40,785 nt of DNA from assembly GCA_937879875.1 (NCBI GenBank), contig CALFMN010000006.1:1-40785 (forward strand). The letters are read 5' to 3'. Of the stretch, positions 1-6,620 are shown piece after piece (position 1 is the first letter of the stretch; each line of letters begins with the position of its first letter). The notes under the pieces are model-generated. The model had not been told where the DNA came from, made no database searches, and was given only the letters and a program-made list of their open reading frames with translations. The position numbers and the translations under genes are program-made. This DNA is from an uncultured Chloroflexota bacterium. Its GTDB lineage: Bacteria; Chloroflexota; Dehalococcoidia; CAUJGQ01.

Positions 1-996
1 GTTGGGGAGGGGGCCAGGCGGCGGGCGGGCCGCGCCGTTCCGTTTGGGCTTGCACTGCTGGCACTCATTGCCGTGGCCGCGGGCGCCGCGGCGGTATATG
101 CCCAGGACCAGACGCCGCAGGTCACGGTTACACTGGACCGCACGCGCGTGACGGTCGGCGATCCGATCAACCTCACGGTGGTCGTGCGGCATGCACAGGG
201 CGTGCAGATCACAACCACCTCGATCGACGACCAACTCGGCGATCTGGAGCCGCTCAGCTCGGAACCGCCGCAGGAACGGCAGGCGAACGGCGCCATCGAG
301 CTGCGGTTGCAGTACCGCGTCGCGGCCTATCACACCGGCTCGGTCAGTCTGCCGCAGCTTACCTTTGCGTATACGCTGCCCGATGGCAGCGCCGGCCAGG
401 TGCAGTCGAAGGGTCCGCAAACGATCACCGTCCAGAGTGTCTTGCCGCCGGGTGCAACGCCGGCGGAGATCCAGGGGTTGAAGCCGCAGGAATCATTGCC
501 GGTGCCCGCGTCGCAGCAGCTCATCTGGGCGGCGGGCATCGCCGGCATTGCCGCGGCGGCGGCACTGGCGGCGGGCGGTGGACTCTGGCTGTGGCGGCGG
601 CGTGCTGGCCCCGTGCTTCAGCCGGCGCCGTCCCAGGCAGCGCTGGCCCGCGCCGAACTGGACCGCATCCTTGCGCTCGGCCTCGTGCAGAAGGGCGAGT
701 TGGCCGAACACTACCGCCTGATCGCGATCTGCATCCGTCGCTATCTCACCGAACGCTTCGGCTTCCCCGCCGTCGCGCTCACGAGCGGTGAGTTGAGCAG
801 ACGCATGGAGACGTACGGCGTCGAACGCTGGCCGGCCCGGCTGATCTCCGGGCTGCTCAGCGAGTGCGACGCCGTGGCCTACGCGCGCTACGTGCCGGCG
901 CCCGCCCGGATCGAGGCGGACAGCGCCATGGCGTATGAGATCATCGACGCAACCGAGGGTCTGGCGCCCGCGGCTCAGCCCGCCGAGGCCGTTTAG
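1..996 (+). CDS. BatD-like membrane-anchored protein (5' end open)
   Basis: The frame is open to the window edge, so the true start may lie upstream. The first ~35 codons read as a signal peptide: an Arg-rich stretch, then a hydrophobic run ending VYA before QDQTP. The exported part (~residues 37-170) has the BatD/DUF-type beta-sandwich look (DRTRVTVGDPINLTVVV). One membrane helix follows (LIWAAGIAGIAAAAALAAGG), ending WLWRRR, then a ~130-residue cytoplasmic helical tail (KGELAEHYRLIAICIRRYLTERF) like those of DUF4381/BatD proteins. It heads an operon with two VWA proteins, as in Bat (aerotolerance-type) clusters, where BatD is thought to act with MoxR at the membrane. The exact biochemical role is unknown. 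A GTG at 73 would cut into the signal peptide, so I reject it as the start. Confidence 0.75.
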   Translation, partial: VGEGARRRAGRAVPFGLALLALIAVAAGAAAVYAQDQTPQVTVTLDRTRVTVGDPINLTVVVRHAQGVQITTTSIDDQLGDLEPLSSEPPQERQANGAIELRLQYRVAAYHTGSVSLPQLTFAYTLPDGSAGQVQSKGPQTITVQSVLPPGATPAEIQGLKPQESLPVPASQQLIWAAGIAGIAAAAALAAGGGLWLWRRRAGPVLQPAPSQAALARAELDRILALGLVQKGELAEHYRLIAICIRRYLTERFGFPAVALTSGELSRRMETYGVERWPARLISGLLSECDAVAYARYVPAPARIEADSAMAYEIIDATEGLAPAAQPAEAV

Positions 997-1015
997 ACCC
1001 GCTAAGGACGTTGCT

Positions 1016-1978
1016 GTGTTCGATTCGGCGTATCGCTTCGACAGCCCGTGGTTGCTGGGGCTGCTGGCGCTCGCCGCCGCCGTCTGGCTGCTCTCGCGCC
1101 GCGTGGGACGCCGGGGCGGCGGGGCGCTGGTCATCTCCAGCGTCGCCGGGCTGCGGCGCGTACGGCCTTCATGGCGCATCCGCTATCGCTGGACGCTCAC
1201 GCTGCTGCGGGTGCTGGCCGTGGTGCTGCTCGTCTTCGCCCTCGCGCGTCCTCAGATCGGACGGGCCAGCGCCCGCATTCCCACCCGCGGCATCGATATC
1301 GTCGTCGCGCTCGACCTTTCCGGCTCGATGCTGGACCCCGGGCTCAGCGCCGGCAGCAAGCTCGCGGGCGCGAAACAGGCGATCAACCAGTTCATCGCCC
1401 AGCGCAAGAACGACCGGGTCGGCCTCGTCGTGTTCGAGAGCGAGAGCCGCGTTGTCAGCCCGCTGACCAACGACTATCATGCGCTGGAGCAACAGGTCGA
1501 CCAGGTCAACAACGGCCTGCTGCCGGACGGTACGGCGATCGGCCTCGGCATCGCCGACGCGATCAACCTGCTGCGCGGCTCGACGGCCAAAAGCAAAGTC
1601 ATCATTCTGGCGACCGACGGCGAGAACAACCAGCACCGCCTGGAACCTGAGCAGGCGGTGGGGTTCGCCAAATCGCTCAAGATGAAGCTCTACACGATCG
1701 GTATGCTGGCGCAGAACGAAACACCTGCCACCACCGAAGTAGACGAGCGCTCGATGCAGCAATGGGCCAAATCCACTGGCGGCTTCTACGGCCGGGCACA
1801 AACCGAGAGCCAGCTCCAGCATATTTTCGACACGATCAGCAAGCTCGAAACGTCGCAGCTCGAGCGCAACCACTACACCAGCTACGACGAGCTGTTCGGC
1901 TTCTTTTTGGTGCCGGCGCTCGGCCTGCTGATGCTTGAGGCTGGGCTGGGCGCGACGCTGTTCCGGCGAGCGCCGTAG
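1016..1978 (+). CDS. VWA-domain membrane protein, BatA-like
   Basis: This is a 320-residue protein. I place the start at GTG 1016 because AAGGA lies 7 bases upstream (1004-1008) and the frame before it overlaps the previous gene. Two N-terminal membrane helices (SPWLLGLLALAAAVWLL and the LTLLRVLAVVLLVFALARP segment) precede a von Willebrand A domain. Its metal site motif is intact: DLSGSM (D-x-S-x-S), then a Thr-containing DGTAIG loop and ATDGENN. A C-terminal helix (LFGFFLVPALGLLMLEAGLG) returns to the membrane. The layout matches BatA of Bat operons. VWA proteins of this kind bind partners through Mg2+ at the MIDAS and pair with MoxR ATPases. The next VWA gene starts 15 bases downstream. 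Confidence 0.85.
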   Translation: MFDSAYRFDSPWLLGLLALAAAVWLLSRRVGRRGGGALVISSVAGLRRVRPSWRIRYRWTLTLLRVLAVVLLVFALARPQIGRASARIPTRGIDIVVALDLSGSMLDPGLSAGSKLAGAKQAINQFIAQRKNDRVGLVVFESESRVVSPLTNDYHALEQQVDQVNNGLLPDGTAIGLGIADAINLLRGSTAKSKVIILATDGENNQHRLEPEQAVGFAKSLKMKLYTIGMLAQNETPATTEVDERSMQQWAKSTGGFYGRAQTESQLQHIFDTISKLETSQLERNHYTSYDELFGFFLVPALGLLMLEAGLGATLFRRAP

Positions 1979-1992
1979 GGGAGCGGGAGGCG

Positions 1993-3096
1993 ATGCCGTA
2001 TCTCGGCCTGGGCGCACCCCAGTTGCTGCCGCTGGTCCTGCTGGCGGCGGCGGCGGCGGCGCTGTATCTGTGGGTGGCGCGGCGCCGGCTGCGTGACGAG
2101 CGGCGCTACCGCGGCAGCGGCGTCGCCAGCCTGCGCGCTGCCTCAACGAGCCCGTTTCGGCAGATCGCACGGGCAGCACTGATCGTCGCCGCCGTGGCAG
2201 TGCTGGCGCTGGCGGCGGCGCGGCCGCAGATCGGCACACGCCGCACCCTCTTTCAGCGTCAGGGCACCGACGTGCTGATCGCACTCGACGTTTCGCTCAG
2301 CATGAGCGCGACCGACGTGCAGCCCTCGCGCCTGGACCGCGCGAAGGCGGCGATTTCGGCGTTGATCAACCATCTGCAGGGCGACCGTGTCGGTGTGGTG
2401 ACCTTCGCCGGCAGCGCCGGGCTGCGATCGCCGTTGACACAGGACACGGAGGCCGCAAACGCCGTCGTGCAAAGCGTCTCCTTCAAGGACGGCGGCCTGC
2501 AGGCGGGCACCAGCATCGGGGCGGCGTTGCGCCAGGCCAGCGACGGGTTCACCAACGACCAGACGCGCAGCAAGACCGTGGTGCTGTTCAGCGACGGCGA
2601 AGATCTGGGCGACGATGCGGCGCAGGCGGCGCAGTTCGTACAGAGTGAAGGCATCACGCTGGACACGGTCGGCGTGGGCTTGCCGCAACCGTCGCCTGTG
2701 CTGGCGCCGAACCCGCGTACCGGGCAGCTCGAGCCGCGCAAAGACCCGGCCACCGGCGGCGATCTGCTGACCACCGCGGACCCCGCGGCCTTGCAGCAAC
2801 TGGCGGCACAAAACCACGGCCACTACTACAATGGCAACAACGACGACTTTGCCGTGCAGATCGCCGATGAGATCAGCCGTCTGCAGAAGACGAGATTCGC
2901 CAGCGGGGAGGGCGATGTGCCGATCGAGCGCTTCCAGATCCTCGCCGCGCTGGGGCTGGCCCTGCTGCTGCTCGAGATGCTGACTCCTGCCGGCCGCGGC
3001 CGCGGGCGCCGGTTCGCGCTGCCGGCGCCGCTGCAGCGCCGGCGAGCGGCCGCGGCGCCGGCGGCGCCTGTGGACGGCGCCGCGGGAGGCGACTGA
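1993..3096 (+). CDS. VWA-domain membrane protein, BatB-like
   Basis: This is a 367-residue paralogue of the preceding gene with the same order: an N-terminal helix, a second helix (ALIVAAVAVLALAAARPQIG), a VWA domain with MIDAS motif DVSLSM, a Thr-containing GTSIG loop, FSDGED, and a C-terminal helix (FQILAALGLALLLLEMLTPAG). An Ala/Pro/Arg-rich tail follows. ATG 1993 is preceded by GGGAGG. Its TGA overlaps the next ATG by one base (TGATG), so translation is probably coupled. Adjacent BatA/BatB pairs are typical of Bat loci. A (GCG)n run at about 2044-2061 encodes an Ala stretch in the first helix. Confidence 0.85.
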   Translation: MPYLGLGAPQLLPLVLLAAAAAALYLWVARRRLRDERRYRGSGVASLRAASTSPFRQIARAALIVAAVAVLALAAARPQIGTRRTLFQRQGTDVLIALDVSLSMSATDVQPSRLDRAKAAISALINHLQGDRVGVVTFAGSAGLRSPLTQDTEAANAVVQSVSFKDGGLQAGTSIGAALRQASDGFTNDQTRSKTVVLFSDGEDLGDDAAQAAQFVQSEGITLDTVGVGLPQPSPVLAPNPRTGQLEPRKDPATGGDLLTTADPAALQQLAAQNHGHYYNGNNDDFAVQIADEISRLQKTRFASGEGDVPIERFQILAALGLALLLLEMLTPAGRGRGRRFALPAPLQRRRAAAAPAAPVDGAAGGD

Positions 3097-4121
3097 TGCC
3101 GAACCGAAGCTGCGGCCGCGCGTTGCCGGCCGCCTTGAGACGGCTGCTGCCGCTCGCCATCGCGCCGCTGGCGCTGCTCGGCGTCGCCTGCGCCAAACCG
3201 TCGGCGCAGAAGCTCAACGAGGACGGCAATCAGGCGTACTCCCGCGGCGACTACCAGCCGGCGCTGGACGACTACCGCAAGGCGCAGGTGGCGCGGCCGG
3301 ATCTGCCGGCACTGAACTACAATGCCGGCAATGTCCTGTACCAGCAGGGCGATTACGCGCGGGCGATCAGTGAGGCGCAACGTTCCACCAATGCCTCCGA
3401 TCCCGACATCGCGGCGAAGTCCTTCTACAGTGTGGGGGAGAACTACTACCGTCAGGGCAAGCTGCACGATGCGCTGGACGCCTTCAAGAACGCGCTGCGC
3501 ATCGACCCGAGCGACCACGACGCCAAGTACAACGTCGAGGTCATTCAGGCACAGCTCGACAAAGAAGCGGCCAATCTGGCACAGATTCAACAACAGGCGC
3601 AGCAGAACCAGCAAAACACCCCGAACAATCAGCCGCAAAGCGGACAGAATCAACAGAACCAGCCCAACGGTCAGAATCAGCCGAGTCCGCAGAGCCAACC
3701 GGGACCGCAGGGCCAGCCGAATCAGAACGGCCAGCCGCAGCCGGGCCAGGGCCAACCGGGAGCGCCGCAGCCGGGCCAGGGTCAGCCAAATAACCCCGGC
3801 CAACCCGGCCAACCCGGCCAGCCGGCTCAGAGTCAGCCGAACGTCAACAGCCAGCCGGGAAGTCAGCCCGGCCAGCTGGGTCAGCCCGCCGGCCAGCCGT
3901 CCAGCGGCAGCGTCCCGCCCGGCGGCACTGGCACCGCCGCCCCCTCGCGCCAGCAGCAGGCGCAGGAGTTGCAGGGCGAATTGCAGGCCGCGATCGACCA
4001 GTACAACCGCTCGCCCAGCATTGACGAGGCGCTGCAAATACTCGACATCGTCGCGCAGCAGGAACAGCTCGCGCAGGCACAGCAGGCGGGCCGCACACCG
4101 CCGGGTGTAACCGACAAGTGA
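3096..4121 (+). CDS. TPR lipoprotein with Gln/Pro/Gly-rich tail, BatC-like
   Basis: This is a 341-residue protein. A hydrophobic N-terminus ends in LLGVAC, a likely lipobox, so it is probably a membrane-anchored lipoprotein. Residues ~35-160 form about three TPR units (NQAYSRGDYQPALDDYRKA; YNAGNVLYQQGDYARAISEA; GENYYRQGKLHDALDAFKNAL). Then comes ~130 residues of low-complexity Q/N/P/G sequence with collagen-like GQP triplets. The last ~50 residues become ordinary again and form a helical end (QELQGELQAAIDQYNRSPSIDEALQILDIV). TPR proteins following BatA/BatB are normally called BatC. The low-complexity region could be a flexible wall-spanning linker, which is inference. Confidence 0.8.
   Translation: MPNRSCGRALPAALRRLLPLAIAPLALLGVACAKPSAQKLNEDGNQAYSRGDYQPALDDYRKAQVARPDLPALNYNAGNVLYQQGDYARAISEAQRSTNASDPDIAAKSFYSVGENYYRQGKLHDALDAFKNALRIDPSDHDAKYNVEVIQAQLDKEAANLAQIQQQAQQNQQNTPNNQPQSGQNQQNQPNGQNQPSPQSQPGPQGQPNQNGQPQPGQGQPGAPQPGQGQPNNPGQPGQPGQPAQSQPNVNSQPGSQPGQLGQPAGQPSSGSVPPGGTGTAAPSRQQQAQELQGELQAAIDQYNRSPSIDEALQILDIVAQQEQLAQAQQAGRTPPGVTDK
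3795..3821 (+). repeat. 9-bp tandem repeat inside the BatC-like gene
   Basis: Three consecutive copies of CCCGGCCAA (the last ends in G) encode Gly-Gln-Pro repeats in the low-complexity tail. Being in-frame, copy-number change would lengthen or shorten the linker without breaking the gene. Confidence 0.8.
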
Positions 4122-4131
4122 GGCGCGTGCG

Positions 4132-5562
4132 ATGATCCGCGCCGTGCCCGCGCAGGATCTGCGCGCCTATATGGACGCGGTGCACTGGCTGGAGAGCTTC
4201 ATCCGGCCGATCACCGGCACCGCGCCGCAGAAGACGCCGGAGTCGTGGCGGGACGATGGGCCGCTGCGCCTCGCCCGCATGCAGCGGCTGCTCGACGCAC
4301 TCGGCCAGCCGGAGCGGGCGTTTCGCGCCCTGCACGTCACCGGCACGTCGGGCAAGGGCTCGGTCTGCACCTATCTCGGCGCGGTACTGCGCACGGCCGG
4401 CTTCCGCACCGGCGTACATGCCACGCCGTATCTGCAGACCACGGTCGAGAAGCTGGAGCTTGACGGCCGGTTCGTGCAACCGGGCGAATTCGCCGAGCTG
4501 GTCACAGAGTTCCGCGCGTTGCTGGCGCGCGACGCCGGTCTGGCGGCAGAGATGCCGTACCCCGCCCTCTCTGTGGCGCTGACGTATCTCTACTTCGCAC
4601 GCCAGCGCGTGGATATGGCGGTCGTCGAAGTCAGCACAGGCGGTCGCTACGACTGGACCAATACGCTGCAGCCAATCGTCTCGGTGGTGACGACCGTCGG
4701 CCCCGATCATCTCACGGCGCTCGGACCGAGTCTGGCCGACGTTGCCTTTCACAAGGCCGGCGTGATCAAGGCCGGCGTGCCTGCTGTCACGGGTGTGTCC
4801 GGTCCGGAGCTGGCGGTGATCGAGCGGGAGGCGGAGCTGCAGCGCAGCCCGCTCGCCCGGCTCGGCCACGAGTTCGCGTTCGCTGTGCGCAGCGTCTCCG
4901 CGCGGGGCACGGTCTTCGACTACCGCGACAACCGCATGGGCGGCCGTCAGCATGACGCGCTGGAGACCGGCATGCTGGGCCGCTATCAGGCGTTTAACGC
5001 TGCACTCAGCGTAGCCGCACTCGACGCCGCAGCGGAAACCCGCGCCGCGGTTTCGGACGAGGCGCTGCGCGCCGGCTTGCGCGCCGCGCGGCTGCCCGGC
5101 CGCATGGAGCTGATCCAGTACAACCCCGATGTGGTGCTGGACGGGGCACACAACCCCCAGAAGGCGGCTGCGCTCGCGGCTTCGCTGGCGGAGATCTTCC
5201 CCGATCGGCGCCTCGTGCTCGTGCTCGGGGCGCTGACTACCAAAGACGCGGCGGGCATCATCGCACCCTTCGCCGGGCAGACACGGCAGCTTATCGTCAC
5301 CGTCCCGCACGTGCTGGGAAAGACAGGCGCCGATCCGGAGCGCATCGTCGCGTTGGCGCGGGGGCTGGGCTTTCCGGCGCGCAGCGAAGCCGCGCCAACC
5401 GCCGCGATTCGGCTGGCGCTGAGCGAAGCCCGCGGCGACGATCTCGTCTGCGTCACCGGCTCGCTGTATCTGGTAGGCGAGGTGCGGCGGCTCTGGGTGC
5501 CGGATGAGGCAATACTGGCAAGCGGCACCAGCACGCCCGGCGGGCAGCCGGCCCGGCGCTGA
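4132..5562 (+). CDS. folC: Folylpolyglutamate/dihydrofolate synthase
   Basis: This is a 476-residue Mur-ligase-fold enzyme. It adds L-glutamate to dihydropteroate and/or to reduced folates using ATP, in the cytoplasm. Visible marks are the P-loop GTSGKGS (~71-77), the following HATPYLQTTVEKLELDG, the VVEVSTGGRYDWTN segment, the central TVGPDHLTALG motif, and the C-terminal domain signature VVLDGAHNPQKAAALAASL. Length and order fit FolC. It starts 10 bases after the BatC-like gene and may be carried on the same transcript, although its function is unrelated. A separate folP lies at 23.2-24.1 kb. The distinction between a bifunctional and a monofunctional enzyme cannot be read from sequence alone. 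Confidence 0.88.
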   Translation: MIRAVPAQDLRAYMDAVHWLESFIRPITGTAPQKTPESWRDDGPLRLARMQRLLDALGQPERAFRALHVTGTSGKGSVCTYLGAVLRTAGFRTGVHATPYLQTTVEKLELDGRFVQPGEFAELVTEFRALLARDAGLAAEMPYPALSVALTYLYFARQRVDMAVVEVSTGGRYDWTNTLQPIVSVVTTVGPDHLTALGPSLADVAFHKAGVIKAGVPAVTGVSGPELAVIEREAELQRSPLARLGHEFAFAVRSVSARGTVFDYRDNRMGGRQHDALETGMLGRYQAFNAALSVAALDAAAETRAAVSDEALRAGLRAARLPGRMELIQYNPDVVLDGAHNPQKAAALAASLAEIFPDRRLVLVLGALTTKDAAGIIAPFAGQTRQLIVTVPHVLGKTGADPERIVALARGLGFPARSEAAPTAAIRLALSEARGDDLVCVTGSLYLVGEVRRLWVPDEAILASGTSTPGGQPARR

Positions 5563-5586
5563 CGCCGATACCTGCCGCGTGCGCGC

Positions 5587-5623
5587 AAAAACGAACCGGG
5601 CGGCGCATGCGCTGCCCGGTTCG
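5587..5623 (-). terminator. Rho-independent terminator of the six-helix membrane protein gene
   Basis: A perfect 10-bp stem pairs 5592-5601 with 5614-5623 around an inner GCGCATGCGC. On the minus strand the stem is followed directly by five T (5591-5587). It lies 22 bases beyond the stop of the minus-strand gene at 5645. It may also slow plus-strand transcription leaving folC. Confidence 0.85.
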
Positions 5624-5644
5624 CTGCCGGTTGCTCTGCAGGCG

Positions 5645-6274
5645 CTACTGCGGGATCGGGCGTGTGCCGATCGGCGAAGGCCGCTCCGTCTCCTCCGGCA
5701 CGCCCACGGTGCGGTGCTCCGCCTCGAAGGTCCAGCCGAAGGCGACGATGCTGCTGACGACTCCGCCCCACAGCCACGTATCCGCGGCGCTGTTGGCCGC
5801 CAGACCGGCGATGAAGCCGATCACGCCCATGCCGAAGCCGAGCAGGCCGAACAGCAGCCCCAGCGTCGCAAGGCCGTTGCTGATGTTCGCCGCAGCGTGC
5901 TGCATGCGCTGCAACTCGTCGGTCATCGCGGTCAGCGCCAAAACGGCGCAGATGATGCCGCTGATCAGCCAGACGTTGCCAGTCGAATTGTTCGCGAGCC
6001 GGGCGATGAAGCCCACGGTGCCCAGGCCAAGCGCCCCAAGCATCAAGAGCGTACCGAGCATCGCGTCGAAGCGCCCCGCCGGCTCGTCGGTGCGCAGTTC
6101 ATCGAGCAGCACCGCGCCGGTGAGTATGCCGAAGATCACCGCTGCCAGATACCAGGCAGTGGACGCCGAGTTCGAGGCGATGCCTGAGATCCAGCCGATA
6201 AATCCGAATCCAATCGCGGCGAGGGCGAAGAGCGTGCCGAGTGCGAGATCGACGGTTGGTGAGATCCTGCGCAT
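5645..6274 (-). CDS. Six-helix membrane protein built of three tandem two-helix repeats
   Basis: This 209-residue integral membrane protein is of unknown function. I chose ATG 6274 (MRRISPTVDLAL) because the upstream reading frame is not protein-like and GGAG lies ~10 bases before it. The protein is an internal triplication: each ~55-65-residue unit has helix 1 (GTLFALAAIGFGFIGWISG, GTLLMLGALGLGTVGFIAR, GLLFGLLGFGMGVIGFIAG), a short polar Asn/Ser/Thr loop (ASNSAST, ANNSTGN, AANSAADT), helix 2, and an acidic turn (LDEL, TDEL, FEAE). The tail is short and polar. No pore, enzyme or sensor motif is recognisable. It stands alone, with its own terminator downstream and a long leader upstream that contains a short Cys/His ORF. 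Confidence 0.7.
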   Translation of the reverse strand: MRRISPTVDLALGTLFALAAIGFGFIGWISGIASNSASTAWYLAAVIFGILTGAVLLDELRTDEPAGRFDAMLGTLLMLGALGLGTVGFIARLANNSTGNVWLISGIICAVLALTAMTDELQRMQHAAANISNGLATLGLLFGLLGFGMGVIGFIAGLAANSAADTWLWGGVVSSIVAFGWTFEAEHRTVGVPEETERPSPIGTRPIPQ

Positions 6275-6399
6275 GATGACCAGACTCCAGAACCAGGAAA
6301 ACAAACCGGAGTGCGGGGCGATGCGGGGGGCTGCTGGCAGGCTGGATGCCCGTGAAGCGGAACGCTGCCGCGATGAAGCATCAGCCTTCCAGCGCGGGC

Positions 6400-6450
6400 T
6401 CAACGCGCCAGGGCGGGCGGCGCGTGCTCGCAGTGGCCGCATGCGTACAT
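6400..6450 (-). CDS. 16-residue Cys/His-rich leader peptide (candidate)
   Basis: ATG 6450 is preceded by GGAGGTGA (6463-6456) with a 5-base spacer, among the best ribosome sites in the window. The ORF encodes MYACGHCEHAPPALAR and stops with TGA at 6402-6400. It lies 65 bases downstream of a TATACT box and 126 bases upstream of the membrane protein gene, so it would be an upstream ORF in that leader. The C-x2-C and C-x-H spacings resemble metal-binding peptides, but this is inference. It could instead be a free-standing small protein, or chance. Confidence 0.5.
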   Translation of the reverse strand: MYACGHCEHAPPALAR

Positions 6451-6515
6451 CGTGCTCACCTCCAACGTTCCCACGGCGCCGCGGCCGGTCGCCGCGTAGA
6501 CTTGCGTTCAAACCA

Positions 6516-6521
6516 AGTATA
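6516..6521 (-). promoter_or_regulatory. Candidate -10 box for the leader ORF and six-helix protein
   Basis: TATACT is read on the minus strand in an AT-rich patch. No convincing -35 sequence lies 16-18 bases upstream. The predicted RNA start near 6509 gives a ~235-base leader. Confidence 0.45.
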
Positions 6522-6562
6522 TCGCCTCAAGACACAAGTAGATGCTCCGTTAGACGTAGAAC

Positions 6563-6591
6563 GGCCGGCGAAAGCGCTACTTCCGCCGGCC
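6563..6591 (-). terminator. Possible terminator of the moxR-DUF58-transglutaminase operon
   Basis: A perfect 8-bp stem (GGCCGGCG at 6563-6570 with CGCCGGCC at 6584-6591) has a 13-base loop and lies 30 bases after the stop at 6621. The minus-strand tail (GTTCTACGTC) is only weakly T-rich. Confidence 0.5.
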
Positions 6592-6620
6592 ATCTGCGCC
6601 GAAGCACGCGCCTGACGCGC

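Larger units (their letters stand above)
6275..6620. other. 346-bp intergenic region between two minus-strand genes
   Basis: From right to left on the minus strand it holds a GC-rich hairpin that may end the moxR operon (6563-6591), a TATACT box (6516-6521), a short ORF with a near-ideal ribosome site (6400-6450), and about 125 bases with no recognised feature before the start at 6274. Confidence 0.7.
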
